From: Stentor coeruleus
Taxonomy: Eukaryota; Ciliophora; Heterotrichea; Heterotrichida; Stentoridae
Assembly (NCBI GenBank): GCA_001970955.1
Contig: MPUH01000247.1
Location: forward strand, 1-64,000
Direction of reading: 5' to 3'
DNA: 64,000 nucleotides
Shown here: in pieces, positions 32,880 to 43,451 of the stretch
Numbering within the stretch: the stretch's first letter is position 1
Layout of the letters: every line of letters begins with the position of its first letter
The notes under the pieces: model-generated
What the model was told of the DNA's origin: nothing
Databases searched by the model: none
The model's input: only the letters and a program-made list of their open reading frames with translations
Translations under genes and position numbers: made by a program

Positions 32880-32900
32880 AGAGTTTATTAATTATTATGG

Positions 32901-34511
32901 TTAATCTGCTTGAAGTGTTATTAAAGTAGCTCTATATGATTTGTTTCTGCAGTGGTGTATTTCAGGTCTTAAAGGTGACTCAACAATTTCTCTACAGTTT
33001 TCTTTAAACAACCCAGAAATTCCACTTTTTTTCAATATATTTTTCACCATACTTGAGTTTGAAAACATATGATCTTTTGCTGAAGATTTCAAACTTGCTT
33101 GGCTTGCACTCATCCTAACATTTTTAGTTATTTCAATACACAAGCCACTATCTGATGCAAGTCTTAACCTACTATGGAGTTTTTTTCTCTTACTTTCCAA
33201 GATATTTTCTGTTTTATAATCATGATGAGGGGAGACTATTATAGGTGGATTAGGTCTTTGACTCATTTTTGATAAATAATTTTGTATATCTCCAGATATA
33301 TCCTGCCTATCTTTTTTAGAAAAATTATGTTTAAGGTTTTCTATAGTACGTAATGAAACAAGTCGGTCTGTGTTACGTTCTGTTTCTATTTCATATCTTT
33401 GTCTTATAGAATTGATTATCATTTGACATGCTGGACGATTTTTAACATCCTATATGATATTTACATTTATATGAGCCATATAAACCTGACCAAATGTAGA
33501 AACACAAGTACAAATTCTGTTTCTTTTATTATGATCATCCACAAGTTCTTCTTGTCCAAACATTTCCCCTTTACCCTTTATAACCATCTGGAAATCCACT
33601 TTTCTATTTTTTTTCCTTAAATGTTTTAGTTTCAACAAAGAACTTTCATTAAAAATGCTTGGGACTTCAATATCTTCTTTAACAGTCAATTTAAACTCTC
33701 CTGATTTTATAAAATATATATATTCAGCAGGAGAGCCTTCAGAATACAAAACTTGATTTTTTCTAAATGTATTTTCAGTCATCATATAAGCAAGGTTTTT
33801 CAAAGTAGTATGATTAGTTAAAGCAAATATCGGTAAACCTTTTAAAAACTCAACTCGATCGTGTATTGATTTTTCAGCATCAGTCCTAAGTATTCTTTTA
33901 TAATCTTTTTGTGTCAAAATAGCGAAATAAGATACTTCTTTACATTTAACTGTAGCTGATCTTGGTTTATTACTAAGCAAAGCTAACTCACCAAATGAAT
34001 CCCCATCATAAAGTGTTCTAATTTCTTTAAACTCCTCAATTTGGCCTATACTTTCTAAAAACTCCATATCAATAACAGATGGTCTTCTTATCAAAAATGG
34101 ACTTTTTTGTATATCCAATTGAGCTTGTAGTTCATGTCCAACAGGAGGAATTATTAATGCTGATGGCCTTTGTGTATTCCTAGAAGCTATAGGTGAAGAT
34201 AAAAAACCTTTTTTACGAGTTTTCGAAGGAACATATATACCAACTTTACCTTTGATGATTATATAAAATTTATCCCCAACTTCACCGAAATTGATTACTG
34301 GCTCTTCTGGGTTGTATATTTCTAATGTCATAACTCTACAGCATTCCCAATGAATTCGATCTGAATTTCTTTGTTCGGAGATACTTTTGAGAAATTTTAT
34401 GTCTTTTGTTAGTTTCATTATTTCTTCAAGATCGTGTTGACTTCGTTGAGCTGGTGGAACACCAAAAACATTTATCAGGTTTTTTGAAAATTTTGATGTG
34501 AAATTGTGCAT
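32901..34511 (-). CDS. protein with two cyclic-nucleotide-binding domains
   Basis: 531 aa after removing a 15-nt intron at 33450-33464 (GTAAATATCATATAG). The first domain spans about residues 45-210 and is interrupted by a loop of about 60 residues rich in Ser/Pro. It has the phosphate-binding cassette FGELALLSNKPRSATV, with the Glu and Arg that contact the cyclic nucleotide. The second (about 225-350) has a degenerate cassette, MFGQEELVDDHNKRNRI. The C-terminal 180 residues are polar without a known domain. There is no kinase or channel part. A cAMP/cGMP-sensing scaffold, perhaps ciliary, is inferred. Confidence 0.82.
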
Positions 34512-35011
34512 TTTATTTTAAGAGTTGGGTTTTTATAGTTATGATGAGAAATTTAAACTTGGAAAAAGGTTTTGGAAGTTGTTGTGATGAAGGTTTTGCC
34601 TGGAGGAGGTGGGGAAGATTTTTATTGCTGGTTGGATTTTTTGTGGCAATTTTAGATTTTTATGTTTGGTTTTTGGTTGTAAAAGTTATGGATTTTGAAT
34701 GATGAGTTGTGNTTTGGTTTTTGGTTGTAAAAGTTATGGATTTTGAATGATGAGTTGTGGAAGTCAGGAAGAGTTTTTTTTAGGTGTAAGATTTTTATTA
34801 TTGGGGAAACTGTCCTTCTCTTCTTTTCCTAATATAAACTCTTAATATATTAATTTCCATACACAAATATACACACTCCTTAATTAAAAAGCCAAATTTT
34901 CCCTTCTCCCTTCTTCCTTCATTAATCCATAACCCCTCCACACAATATCAATCCTTTCTCCTTAACTACCCCTTTCTTCCTTCTAAAAATCTTTATAATA
35001 ATTATAAAAAA
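34512..35011. promoter_or_regulatory. divergent intergenic region with assembly join
   Basis: 5' flanks of the cyclic-nucleotide-binding gene (minus) and the C2/coiled-coil gene (plus). The first half is G/T-rich and the second C/T/A-rich (from about 34800). It contains an N at 34712 inside a 47-bp direct repeat, so the true distance may be about 48 bp shorter. Confidence 0.55.
34665..34759. repeat. 47-bp direct repeat around a single N
   Basis: 34665-34711 and 34713-34759 are the same 47-bp sequence separated only by N at 34712. This is typical of two contig ends that overlap but were not merged. Confidence 0.85.
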
Positions 35012-37243
35012 ATGTCTAAACCAAAAGCTCATAAGCTTCAATTAGACCTCAAAGACGTCTCAGGTATCCCAGTAGGTTTAATCCAATGTAAAATTGAAGT
35101 CCTCGGAAACACTTCCCTAGTCGATGCAAAAAACCCAATGATTTGCATACTTGAAGAATTTTCATTGACAACAGTAATCACAATATCTTTAATAAGAACA
35201 AATGAGACAATCGCAGTCTGTAGGGTAAGTTTCAATGCAATGTTTGGAGAAAGTCTTCAAGGCAGGGCTGAAAAATGGGTTCGTCTCAAAGAAACAAATC
35301 CTTCAGGGCGTGATTTAAAAGTAAAAATTGCCGGATCTTTATTCCCTAATCATCAAACTAAAGATAAACCTCATACAGTACCTTCAAAAATCTTAGCTGA
35401 AGGACAAACTAAACAAACTGATATAAAAACCTCAGAAATCTTGCTATCGAAAACCCGTAACTGTGAACCGCCACAATGTCCATATATTTCCAAGCTTGTT
35501 TCATCTGAAAACTTACAAGAAAAACTTGCAGATGTATGGAAAAACAGAGAAATCTTTGGGGATCTTACACAGGAAAAGTCTATAAGAATCACTTTAGAAC
35601 CAGAAACTTATAATAAACCTGGAAGTGAACCTCCAAAATACGATATAAGCACATTAGATGTTTTAGATATCAACAAACTTAAAGAACTTGGGGGTTTTCA
35701 ATTGAAAAAAATCTTGAAAACCCTGAATGATGAAGTTAAAACAAGTTATTATTCAGCTTTAAATCTCCCATATGCTAGGAATCAGTTTATAGCTAAGATT
35801 AATGAAAGGACTGAAAAACATATGGAAGCTGAGAAATTAAGTCAGGAAATACTTAAAACTTCAGATGAAAAAGCTCAGGAATTAGCTGAGTTGTTGAAGA
35901 AAAGAATTGATTTGATAAACATGCTTCAATTGGAAGAAGAAAAATATAGAGAATTAGAAATTGAAGTTGATAGTGTTAAAGCTGAGATTGGTCATGCGAC
36001 AAGTGAAAATATAAGACTTAAAGCCGAATGTATTAGATATGGTGATGCTGATAAAGTACATAAAGAGTTACAAAGTCAAGTTAAAGAAGGACTTACAAGG
36101 AAAAATAATTTGGAAAAAGCATTTCAATCTTCTGAAGCTCAGCTTAAAGCGCTTAAAGAACGAACAGAAGCACAGAAAGAAAAACTTAGAAAGGAAAAAG
36201 AGGAAATCGCAAATAGTTTAAAGGAACTTAGTAAAAAAAAAGATGCGGTTATGAAGGAAAATAATAATTTGAAGAAACAACTTGGTGAAGTTAAACAGAG
36301 GATGTCCACTGAACAGAATGTTAAACAGTTTTTGAAAGAAGCTAGAAATAATAATGCTTTAGAAGCAAGTAAAAGAGATCAGACTTATTATGATTTAGAA
36401 GAGTTTATACGAGTAATGCAAACTCAAATCGAAGACTTTAAAAACAAACAAAAAGCTCTAATGGCCAACCGCAAAGCAGTTAGTCAATCTATTTCCTCAT
36501 TAGAAAAAGATTTAGAAAACAAAGAAAGTCAAATAATCGACTTCAAACGTAAAATCTGTGAAGGGTGTAGTAACCAAATAACTTTAGAGCAAATGTACTG
36601 TATCAAAAGCGATATCTCACAAATGATAGAAGAACTAAGTAAACTCCAAAAAATCCATAATGAAGGTCGTGATGTGATTCTAAAAGGTTTAGATCAAGGT
36701 GTTGATTATATAATGAAAGAAAGTGATCAAGTTATCGAAGATACCCGAGAACTTGATACAATGATAGACTCATTAGACAATAAAGACTACGAATTAGACA
36801 ACCTTAAAATAATGGTCGGTGAAGCAAAAACTCGTACAGCTCCATATATACCTAAAATAGATGACCCAATAGATGTAGCATTAAGTGAGTTTTTAAACAC
36901 TTTAGACCTTCCTATTCCTATTCCTTTTACCCGCGAAAATGAAGGTGTTTATCTTTTCGGAACAAAACGAATATTCTTGAAACTTGAAAACGGGAATATT
37001 AAAATCCGTGTTGGAGGAGGATATACAAATATTGAAGAATTTATTGAGATTTATACTAGCACTGAACTTGAAAGACAAGAAGAAGCTATTGAAGAAGCTG
37101 TACCACAAATGACTGAAAGTTTGTCTAGGTTTACAGGGAAAAGTGGTATGTCTCCACAAAGAGCTGCGAGGATTATTCAAGGAACTGTTGAAGCTAATTC
37201 TCAAGGTTCACCTGTTAAAACTACAGTTCGTAAGAAGAAATAA
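35012..37243 (+). CDS. C2-like plus coiled-coil protein
   Basis: 743 aa. Residues about 5-110 are beta-rich and look like a divergent C2-type domain (LQLDLKDVSGIPVGLIQCKI through EKWVRLKE). Residues about 230-600 are a long coiled coil. The C-terminal part (about 620-720) is a small globular region (VYLFGTKRIFLKLENGNIKI), followed by a basic tail ending KTTVRKKK. No family is firmly recognised; a basal-body or cortical scaffold is a guess. The next gene starts 11 bp after the stop. The leader has TATAATAATTATAAAAAA before the ATG. Confidence 0.75.
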   Translation: MSKPKAHKLQLDLKDVSGIPVGLIQCKIEVLGNTSLVDAKNPMICILEEFSLTTVITISLIRTNETIAVCRVSFNAMFGESLQGRAEKWVRLKETNPSGRDLKVKIAGSLFPNHQTKDKPHTVPSKILAEGQTKQTDIKTSEILLSKTRNCEPPQCPYISKLVSSENLQEKLADVWKNREIFGDLTQEKSIRITLEPETYNKPGSEPPKYDISTLDVLDINKLKELGGFQLKKILKTLNDEVKTSYYSALNLPYARNQFIAKINERTEKHMEAEKLSQEILKTSDEKAQELAELLKKRIDLINMLQLEEEKYRELEIEVDSVKAEIGHATSENIRLKAECIRYGDADKVHKELQSQVKEGLTRKNNLEKAFQSSEAQLKALKERTEAQKEKLRKEKEEIANSLKELSKKKDAVMKENNNLKKQLGEVKQRMSTEQNVKQFLKEARNNNALEASKRDQTYYDLEEFIRVMQTQIEDFKNKQKALMANRKAVSQSISSLEKDLENKESQIIDFKRKICEGCSNQITLEQMYCIKSDISQMIEELSKLQKIHNEGRDVILKGLDQGVDYIMKESDQVIEDTRELDTMIDSLDNKDYELDNLKIMVGEAKTRTAPYIPKIDDPIDVALSEFLNTLDLPIPIPFTRENEGVYLFGTKRIFLKLENGNIKIRVGGGYTNIEEFIEIYTSTELERQEEAIEEAVPQMTESLSRFTGKSGMSPQRAARIIQGTVEANSQGSPVKTTVRKKK

Positions 37244-37254
37244 ATAGTTTTAAA

Positions 37255-37836
37255 ATGGGAGCTTGTCTTTCAACGAAAAGTAAAAAAAAACATCATCAGC
37301 CTTTGCCTTTTGTAAATCAAAAAGGAGATAAAGAAGCTCCTTGTGTTATTATTGAAGAAAACTTTAAAATTGTTGATTATACACAGGAACTTAAAGGCGT
37401 TACTGATGTTGAAGAGATCCGATCTTATTTTATAAGCTTTCAGCCTACAGATATTAGATGTGTTAAAGCAAAGAGAGAAAGTACACAAGAGCATTCACAT
37501 TTAATATTTGCTTTTAACCAATTTTTACATGGTGAAGGGATAAGAGAAATAGGTTTGATAACAGATTATTCTAGATATGGATTTGCAATATCTATAGGAG
37601 ATATGAATCAGATTAAAGAAATATGCAATCTAAGTGTTTCTACCTTAGAAATGCTGCATTTTCCTAAGTCAGATAACCAACATAATATGACTATTGCTGA
37701 TGTTGTGGAATGGGCTTTTGAACACAAGGATGAGGAGTATAAAGATCCGAGAGATACTCCGGAGTTCAATATGGGTAAGCGTATGTTTCAAGCTTTAGTA
37801 AATAAAATGACTATGCAAACCAAGAGATTCTTTTGA
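37255..37836 (+). CDS. N-myristoylated unknown protein
   Basis: 193 aa, starting MGACLSTKSKKKHH. Gly2 with Ser6 fits an N-myristoylation signal, Cys4 a neighbouring palmitoyl site, and the Lys run a basic membrane anchor. The body is globular with no recognised domain (for example YGFAISIGDMNQIKEICNLS). It begins 11 bp after the previous stop and ends 56 bp before the otubain/RBR gene, so the three genes may be co-expressed. Confidence 0.7.
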   Translation: MGACLSTKSKKKHHQPLPFVNQKGDKEAPCVIIEENFKIVDYTQELKGVTDVEEIRSYFISFQPTDIRCVKAKRESTQEHSHLIFAFNQFLHGEGIREIGLITDYSRYGFAISIGDMNQIKEICNLSVSTLEMLHFPKSDNQHNMTIADVVEWAFEHKDEEYKDPRDTPEFNMGKRMFQALVNKMTMQTKRFF

Positions 37837-37892
37837 GTATATAAGTTAATAAATCTGATATTCATTTTTACTTAAATCCTATAAAATATATT

Positions 37893-40775
37893 ATGAAAAT
37901 ATATGGATTTGTTCATAGTGCTGAAGCTAATAAGTCTTATTTTTATTTTCCTGCGTTAGGGAAATTTGGTCTTCTAGAAACTTCAAATTGCATAAAAAAT
38001 GATGTCTATGAATTCGATAAACAAGGAGAATCTCTCAAAAACCCAAAAAAATGCATCAACATACAAGTAGAGCAGGGGAAAATCACAGACCTCACACCAG
38101 ATACAATCAAAATAAAAACAAGCAGCAACACAGTATATGCCCTTCCCAAGCATTTCTTTATAAAAGAAGAAGATATAATGCAAATAGGTAATGACGTAAA
38201 ATTGCATAAAAATGATAAAGGAGTTATTATCTATGGGCAAATAATCAAAATCCCTGAATTTATCGAAAAAAAGCCTGACGATATTCTAAACATCAGCTAT
38301 CTTAGAAGGGTTAGTACAAAAGAAATGAAAATTAAACGAAAAATTGGTGAAAAATGTCAAACAATTTTAGACCATATCGAAGGAAAATTCTCATCTTGGA
38401 GAGAAGTTTGTAGTGATGAGAATGGATTTTTTAGAGCTGTAACATTAGCGTATATTGAATATCTATGTAGAGAATCAACTCCTTATGAAAAATTCATAGA
38501 TTATATAAATAGTTCAGATACAGATTCACAAACAATACTTAAATATCTTTATATGGTAAAATGCAAATATGGTTCAGCTGTTAATGATTGTGAGGATTTA
38601 TTAAAGAATGAAAAAAATCATTTGGTTATTATAAAAGATCTTAGGGAACGTGTAGCGAAACATGTTGAAAAAAATTCTGCAGTGCTTTTTCCTTTTTTAA
38701 CTGGGGGGTTAGAAAAGGAAGTTTTAAAACTTCGTGATATAAATATTAGACCTGAAAGCTATGTTTTTAAAATTATAGGAGATGTACTAAATATTAGTAT
38801 TACATTTTATTTATTTGAAAAAGAACAAGGACATAAAATCACCTATGAAAAAAAAAACGAGGGGGAAATTGTTTTTGTTATGCAGGAAGCTTTTTGTGAT
38901 ATTTTATATGATTATCGTCAGGATACAGAAGATATTTTTGGACGTAGTCCTTTTTTAGCATCTTTTCCTACAAATTATATCATAAGTGTTAATAACCATT
39001 TACAAATGATATATGAAACTCTTTCAAAACTAAGCATAAACTACGATATCCGCCTTCCAAACTACTTCCCTGAAGTTGGTCATTCAATAGCAAATTTCTG
39101 GAAAACCTTCCCAGGCTTAGATGCAACATTTCCTGAAATCCAAAAAAGCTGTGATTCTCTATATAAAACCATATCAAGCAATGGTATCATAAGCGAAGTT
39201 CTCGGGGTCTGTTCCTTCTGTTTCCAAAACCCTCAAAGTATAAGGGCAAGTTGTGGACATCTTTACTGCAAAGAAGATGCAAAAGATATGATTTTCGAAC
39301 AAGATTTCGGAAATTCATCTAAAATCCCAGGACAAATCTTTTGTAAAATCTGCTCTAAAAGTCTTGAAGTTAAAGATTTCAGTATTTTTTTCCCAGGGCT
39401 CAACGTTAAAAAACAAAACCCTAAATTTCAGGAAGAAAATAAAAACGCCGCTGATTTATTACCGAAAATACGTAAAAGTATGGTTGAGGAAGATATTGAA
39501 TTTAGAAAAAAACTTCTTAGATCAAATACACAAATTGATAAACTAGTAAAAACTGATAAAATTGAAAATATTCCTATACAAAATAGTTGTATTTGTAAAC
39601 TTTGTGGGAAAAATAAAAGTTTGAAAAGTTTTGCAGAAGGGCATTTATGTCTATGTAAAAAGTGTATGCAAAAAGGACTTAAAGGTATGAGTTGTCCATA
39701 TTGTAACAGAGTTTTTACACAAATTGAATTGAAAAAAGCTAAAATAATATGTGGAGCATGTTTTGTGTTTAGGGAAAAAGGGGTGATTATAAGACATGAT
39801 GATCATATTGTTTGTCAAAAGTGTGAGATAACATGTTCAGAATTTAATTGTTGTATTGTTTGTAATGAGCAGTTAAGTAAAGAAGAAGAGAAAAAATTGC
39901 TTGATAAATATTTTATTTACTGTTTTGGTTGTAAGACTTATAATTATACAAATTCTGTATCTATGAGGAAATGTAGTTGTAATTTGTGTAATAAATGCTA
40001 TGATCGAAGTATTAATGAAAATGGTGGTGCTTGTAATTCATGTAATGGACAACTTGTTTTATCTAAAAAAACTTGTGAAATATGTACTGAACATTTTCTT
40101 AGAGATGAGATGCTAACTTTAAATTGTGACCATTATTTCTGTAATCCATGTTTAAAACAATATATATCAACTCAAATCTCTTCTGGTAATGAAGAAATTA
40201 TATGTCCTAGCTGTAAAATGGTCATAGATGGAAATATTATACAAAATTTAATAACCCCAGCTGAATGGGATTTATTTAATAAAGCTTCGATAAGGAAAAA
40301 ATATAAACTTACTGATTGTCCGAAATGTGGAAGTTATTTCGAAACATCAGTAAACTCATCAAAATGTATAAGTTGCAAATACCAATTTTGTATTATATGC
40401 AAAGAAAAAGCTCATAAAGGAAATTGTGATGATCAAAAAATTAAAAATATTATAAAAGATCTTGAGGGTAAAGGTGAAAGATTAGCCCAATGTCCAGGAT
40501 GTAAATATCCTTATTCTAAAGATGAAGGATGTGAGCATGTTTCATGTACAAATCCTCAATGTTTAGTAGAGTTTTGTTTTACTTGTTCCTGCTTACGTGG
40601 TCCAACATTATCTCATGGTAATCATTATCATCGTGAAGACTGTACATTTTATTCTGCTTATAATGGTGTGGATAAAATGGTTAAAGATTGCAATGAATGT
40701 AAAAAACTTAACAAACTCTGCCCAAGACCTATGAAACTTAAAAATCCAAGAAGGTTTGCGGAAAATGAAAATTAA
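37893..40775 (+). CDS. otubain-like pseudo-deubiquitinase fused to RBR ubiquitin ligase
   Basis: 960 aa, one open frame. Residues about 150-342 resemble otubain (peptidase C65). CSDENGFFRAVTLAYIEYL aligns with the PDGNCFYRAF motif, so the catalytic Cys is Gly178. EAFCDILYDY aligns with PGHYDILY, so the catalytic His is Phe334, while the Asp (336) stays. In between, DVLNISITFYLF matches the otubain ALSVSIQV segment. After this come a RING-like motif (CSFCFQNP...CGHLYCKED), further Cys-rich clusters, and from residue 728 a full RING1-IBR-RING2: CEICTEHF, CPKCGSYFETS, and CPGCKYPYSKDEGCEHVSC with the thioester Cys at 880. It should be an HHARI/parkin-type E3. The dead otubain part may bind ubiquitin or an E2. 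Domain calls are by eye. Confidence 0.85.
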   Translation: MKIYGFVHSAEANKSYFYFPALGKFGLLETSNCIKNDVYEFDKQGESLKNPKKCINIQVEQGKITDLTPDTIKIKTSSNTVYALPKHFFIKEEDIMQIGNDVKLHKNDKGVIIYGQIIKIPEFIEKKPDDILNISYLRRVSTKEMKIKRKIGEKCQTILDHIEGKFSSWREVCSDENGFFRAVTLAYIEYLCRESTPYEKFIDYINSSDTDSQTILKYLYMVKCKYGSAVNDCEDLLKNEKNHLVIIKDLRERVAKHVEKNSAVLFPFLTGGLEKEVLKLRDINIRPESYVFKIIGDVLNISITFYLFEKEQGHKITYEKKNEGEIVFVMQEAFCDILYDYRQDTEDIFGRSPFLASFPTNYIISVNNHLQMIYETLSKLSINYDIRLPNYFPEVGHSIANFWKTFPGLDATFPEIQKSCDSLYKTISSNGIISEVLGVCSFCFQNPQSIRASCGHLYCKEDAKDMIFEQDFGNSSKIPGQIFCKICSKSLEVKDFSIFFPGLNVKKQNPKFQEENKNAADLLPKIRKSMVEEDIEFRKKLLRSNTQIDKLVKTDKIENIPIQNSCICKLCGKNKSLKSFAEGHLCLCKKCMQKGLKGMSCPYCNRVFTQIELKKAKIICGACFVFREKGVIIRHDDHIVCQKCEITCSEFNCCIVCNEQLSKEEEKKLLDKYFIYCFGCKTYNYTNSVSMRKCSCNLCNKCYDRSINENGGACNSCNGQLVLSKKTCEICTEHFLRDEMLTLNCDHYFCNPCLKQYISTQISSGNEEIICPSCKMVIDGNIIQNLITPAEWDLFNKASIRKKYKLTDCPKCGSYFETSVNSSKCISCKYQFCIICKEKAHKGNCDDQKIKNIIKDLEGKGERLAQCPGCKYPYSKDEGCEHVSCTNPQCLVEFCFTCSCLRGPTLSHGNHYHREDCTFYSAYNGVDKMVKDCNECKKLNKLCPRPMKLKNPRRFAENEN

Positions 40776-40990
40776 TAGATTATGTTTAGAACTTCATAAC
40801 CTAATTCCTTCAATTTAAAAAACCCTATGATAATTAATNACTATCAAACTTCATAACCTAATTCCTTCAATTTAAAAAACCCTATGATAATTAATAAGTT
40901 TTATATATTANTAGATTATGTTTAGAACTTCATAACCTAATTCCTTCAATTTAAAAAACCCTATGATAATTAATAAGTTTTATATATTAC
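40776..40990. repeat. N-separated direct repeats in a convergent spacer
   Basis: Three near-identical copies of a segment of about 60-78 bp (ACTTCATAACCTAATTCC at the core of each) are separated by single Ns at 40839 and 40911. They are best explained as unmerged contig ends. The true spacer between the RBR gene and the kinesin gene would then be only about 78 bp. Confidence 0.8.
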
Positions 40991-43264
40991 TCAAGTCCTC
41001 TTGCTATTCAGCAAAGTACTTGGAATTTCTGTCAAAGGATTCTGCGGGTCATACATTTCATTAACAAAAACACTTTTCAAATCATTCCTGCCACTTTCTT
41101 CATTCTCAAAATTTTCAAATATCAAAGTGCTAATATCATGAGAGGCAAATGAGTTATAAATCTCTCTGTCTTGTTTGTTATTCCGATAAAATGAAGCTTC
41201 AAAATCCAAAGATGACTCAGAATCACTAATCTCCAACGATACATCATTACCAAGCCCAAGTATTCCCCATAATCTATCATTACCTTTATTACTCACAGGG
41301 CTTTCAAATCTTGCAGTCCCATGTTGTATCTGATTCAATTTACTTTCATATTTCTTCCTAAACTTTGCATTTTTTACAGCATCTAATGAATAAAAGAAAA
41401 AGTTTTCTAATTCTTGAAGTTGTTCATCATTAAGTTTCGCAAGCCCAGAGTGTCTTTCAACAATAGCTAATCTTTCTTGAAAGACCTTTGATTTATCTTT
41501 GATTTTTTTGCATTTTTCTTTATATTTCATTTTACATACAGACAATTGTTGACAGAGATTTAAAGCTTGTTTAAGGTCATTTTTTAGGTTGATTTTTGAA
41601 TCTAAAAGAGACTGTTTGCATTCTTTTAATTCAGTGATTTCTTGTTCTTTTTTCTTAAGTTCAAGATGCATAGTTCGCATTCTTTCTAATGCTAAAGTCC
41701 CTTTTTGGTCGAATTTCGGTGTATTTATTAGTTTTTCTGTTTGTATTGCAAGTTTTGAATCTATTATAAGATCCCCTGCTGGTGGGCACCAAAGCTGAGC
41801 TCTAACAGTTTGTGGGTTTTCTTCAAATGATTTAGACATATGATGTTGTCTAGACTGATTAAACAACATTTGAGTAAGCCTAGCAATTCTCTCTTCTAAT
41901 TGTTTTCTTACTATCATTGCCTCTTCAACTTTAGCTTTACCTCCTTGTTGAGCATTTTCAAGTTCTTTTCTTAATTGTTCTAAATCTTTTTGATAAGCTT
42001 GAAGAAGTTCAGCATTATTATTGCTTTTTACATTAGCTTCAACATTGTTAGTTATAGTCTTTGCAATACCCCCAAATCTTAAAGTACTTAAACTCATTTC
42101 AAATTGTGATAATGTTGGCACAGCTGTGCATATTATACATGTTAATGAATTACCTCCAAGACTTGATCTTAAAATTTTGGTTAAATTTGAGTTACGATAT
42201 GGGATATGTGAATCTGAATTTGATGAAGTTTTTTCTGAAAGTTTGTTTATTACCTGACAAAGGTAAAATAAACTGGTGTTGATATGTTTTCCTTCATTTA
42301 TAAGAGTTTCTAAGTTTTCTCGTGATTTAGTGTTTTTATGCTTGGCTTCAAAAGATACGTCTGGATGGATGCTGCTGACCCTTTCAGAACCGGCTAAGTC
42401 GACAAAGTTTAGAGTGCTTTCTGTAGTTATGCTGTTAGAATCACTATTTTCTATTTGAACGCTTGTAACGTTAAGTTTGAATATTGTATGGGATCGTGAA
42501 GAATGATGGTTCATTGCTGTTGCTGCGTATTTTCTGTTTGACTCACCTTTTTCAATAAATTTTAGGATTTCTTCAAGAGATGCGACCACATGCTCACTTG
42601 CCCCTCTAACATAAAAACCTCGCTGTGGGTCTTCATTTACACTTAATGCGTCATTATTGAATTCTAAGAGGTCAAAAACTTGTTCATTATAAATTTCTAG
42701 ATAACTGCAAGATAAACAATAAGTTCGATCTGTTGCATTTTTCACATTGGTAAACAGATCTTCAAGTGCAAATATCAAAATACCTTTATCAGTCCCTGAA
42801 TCTGGGGCAGGGGTAAAACTTTGAGTACGATAAAAAGGGCTTACTGATCTTCCACTTCTACCAACAATTGGAGTCACATTTGTTTTTTTTCTTAAATTCT
42901 CTTCATTACAACTCTCACTTCCCATCATAGTATAAGTCTTCCCACTTCCAGTTTGCCCATATACAAATAATGTTCCATTGTATCCATCTAATGAAGCAAG
43001 GACGACTCTTTTTGCCACAGTTTCATATACTTTTTTGTTTTGGTCTTTCGAAGTAAAGCAATGATCTAATTATTCCTTACTATAAGTATAAGCTCTTGGA
43101 GTTCTATTTAGCCGCTTATAGTCAAGTAAATATTGAGCCCAATCAGCTTTCAAACTTACATTCGAAGCTGATACTGACCATATCATGCTTTCGTTTTCTT
43201 CAACTTCTTTATAGCTCAAAGGACGAAATCTTAAAGATACGTGAATGTTTTCGCTTCGGGACAT
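40991..43264 (-). CDS. kinesin motor protein, kinesin-7 (CENP-E)-like
   Basis: 752 aa after removing a 15-nt intron at 43066-43080 (GTAAGGAATAATTAG); splicing restores AYTYNHCFTSKDQNKKVYET. The motor domain is N-terminal (about residues 5-370): P-loop GQTGSGKT, switch I SSRSH, switch II DLAGSER, and HINTSLFYLCQVINKL, HIPYRNSNLTKILRSSLGG. A coiled-coil neck and stalk follow, then a polar tail. N-terminal motor plus neck and the LSTLRFGGIAK segment suggest a plus-end motor of the kinesin-7 group, but the tail is short. An insertion of about 40 residues follows the P-loop. The stop is TGA. Confidence 0.92.
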
Positions 43265-43451
43265 TAACGATGATTTATTTAAAATGGTTTGAAATAAGAA
43301 TTCATCATGGATTCACATAAGAGAACACAAAATAAAAAATACACATAAAATACAATAGTTTATTTACAACAACCATAAATTTATCATTGATTTTAATTTG
43401 AAAGAAAAATATTTTATAGTAAGATTTATAATCTTTTTGAAGATATATATA

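Noticed and set aside
40776-40990. Tandem repeat array or mobile-element footprint
   Set aside because: Copies are separated exactly by single Ns, as at the other N sites, so an assembly artefact is more likely than biology.
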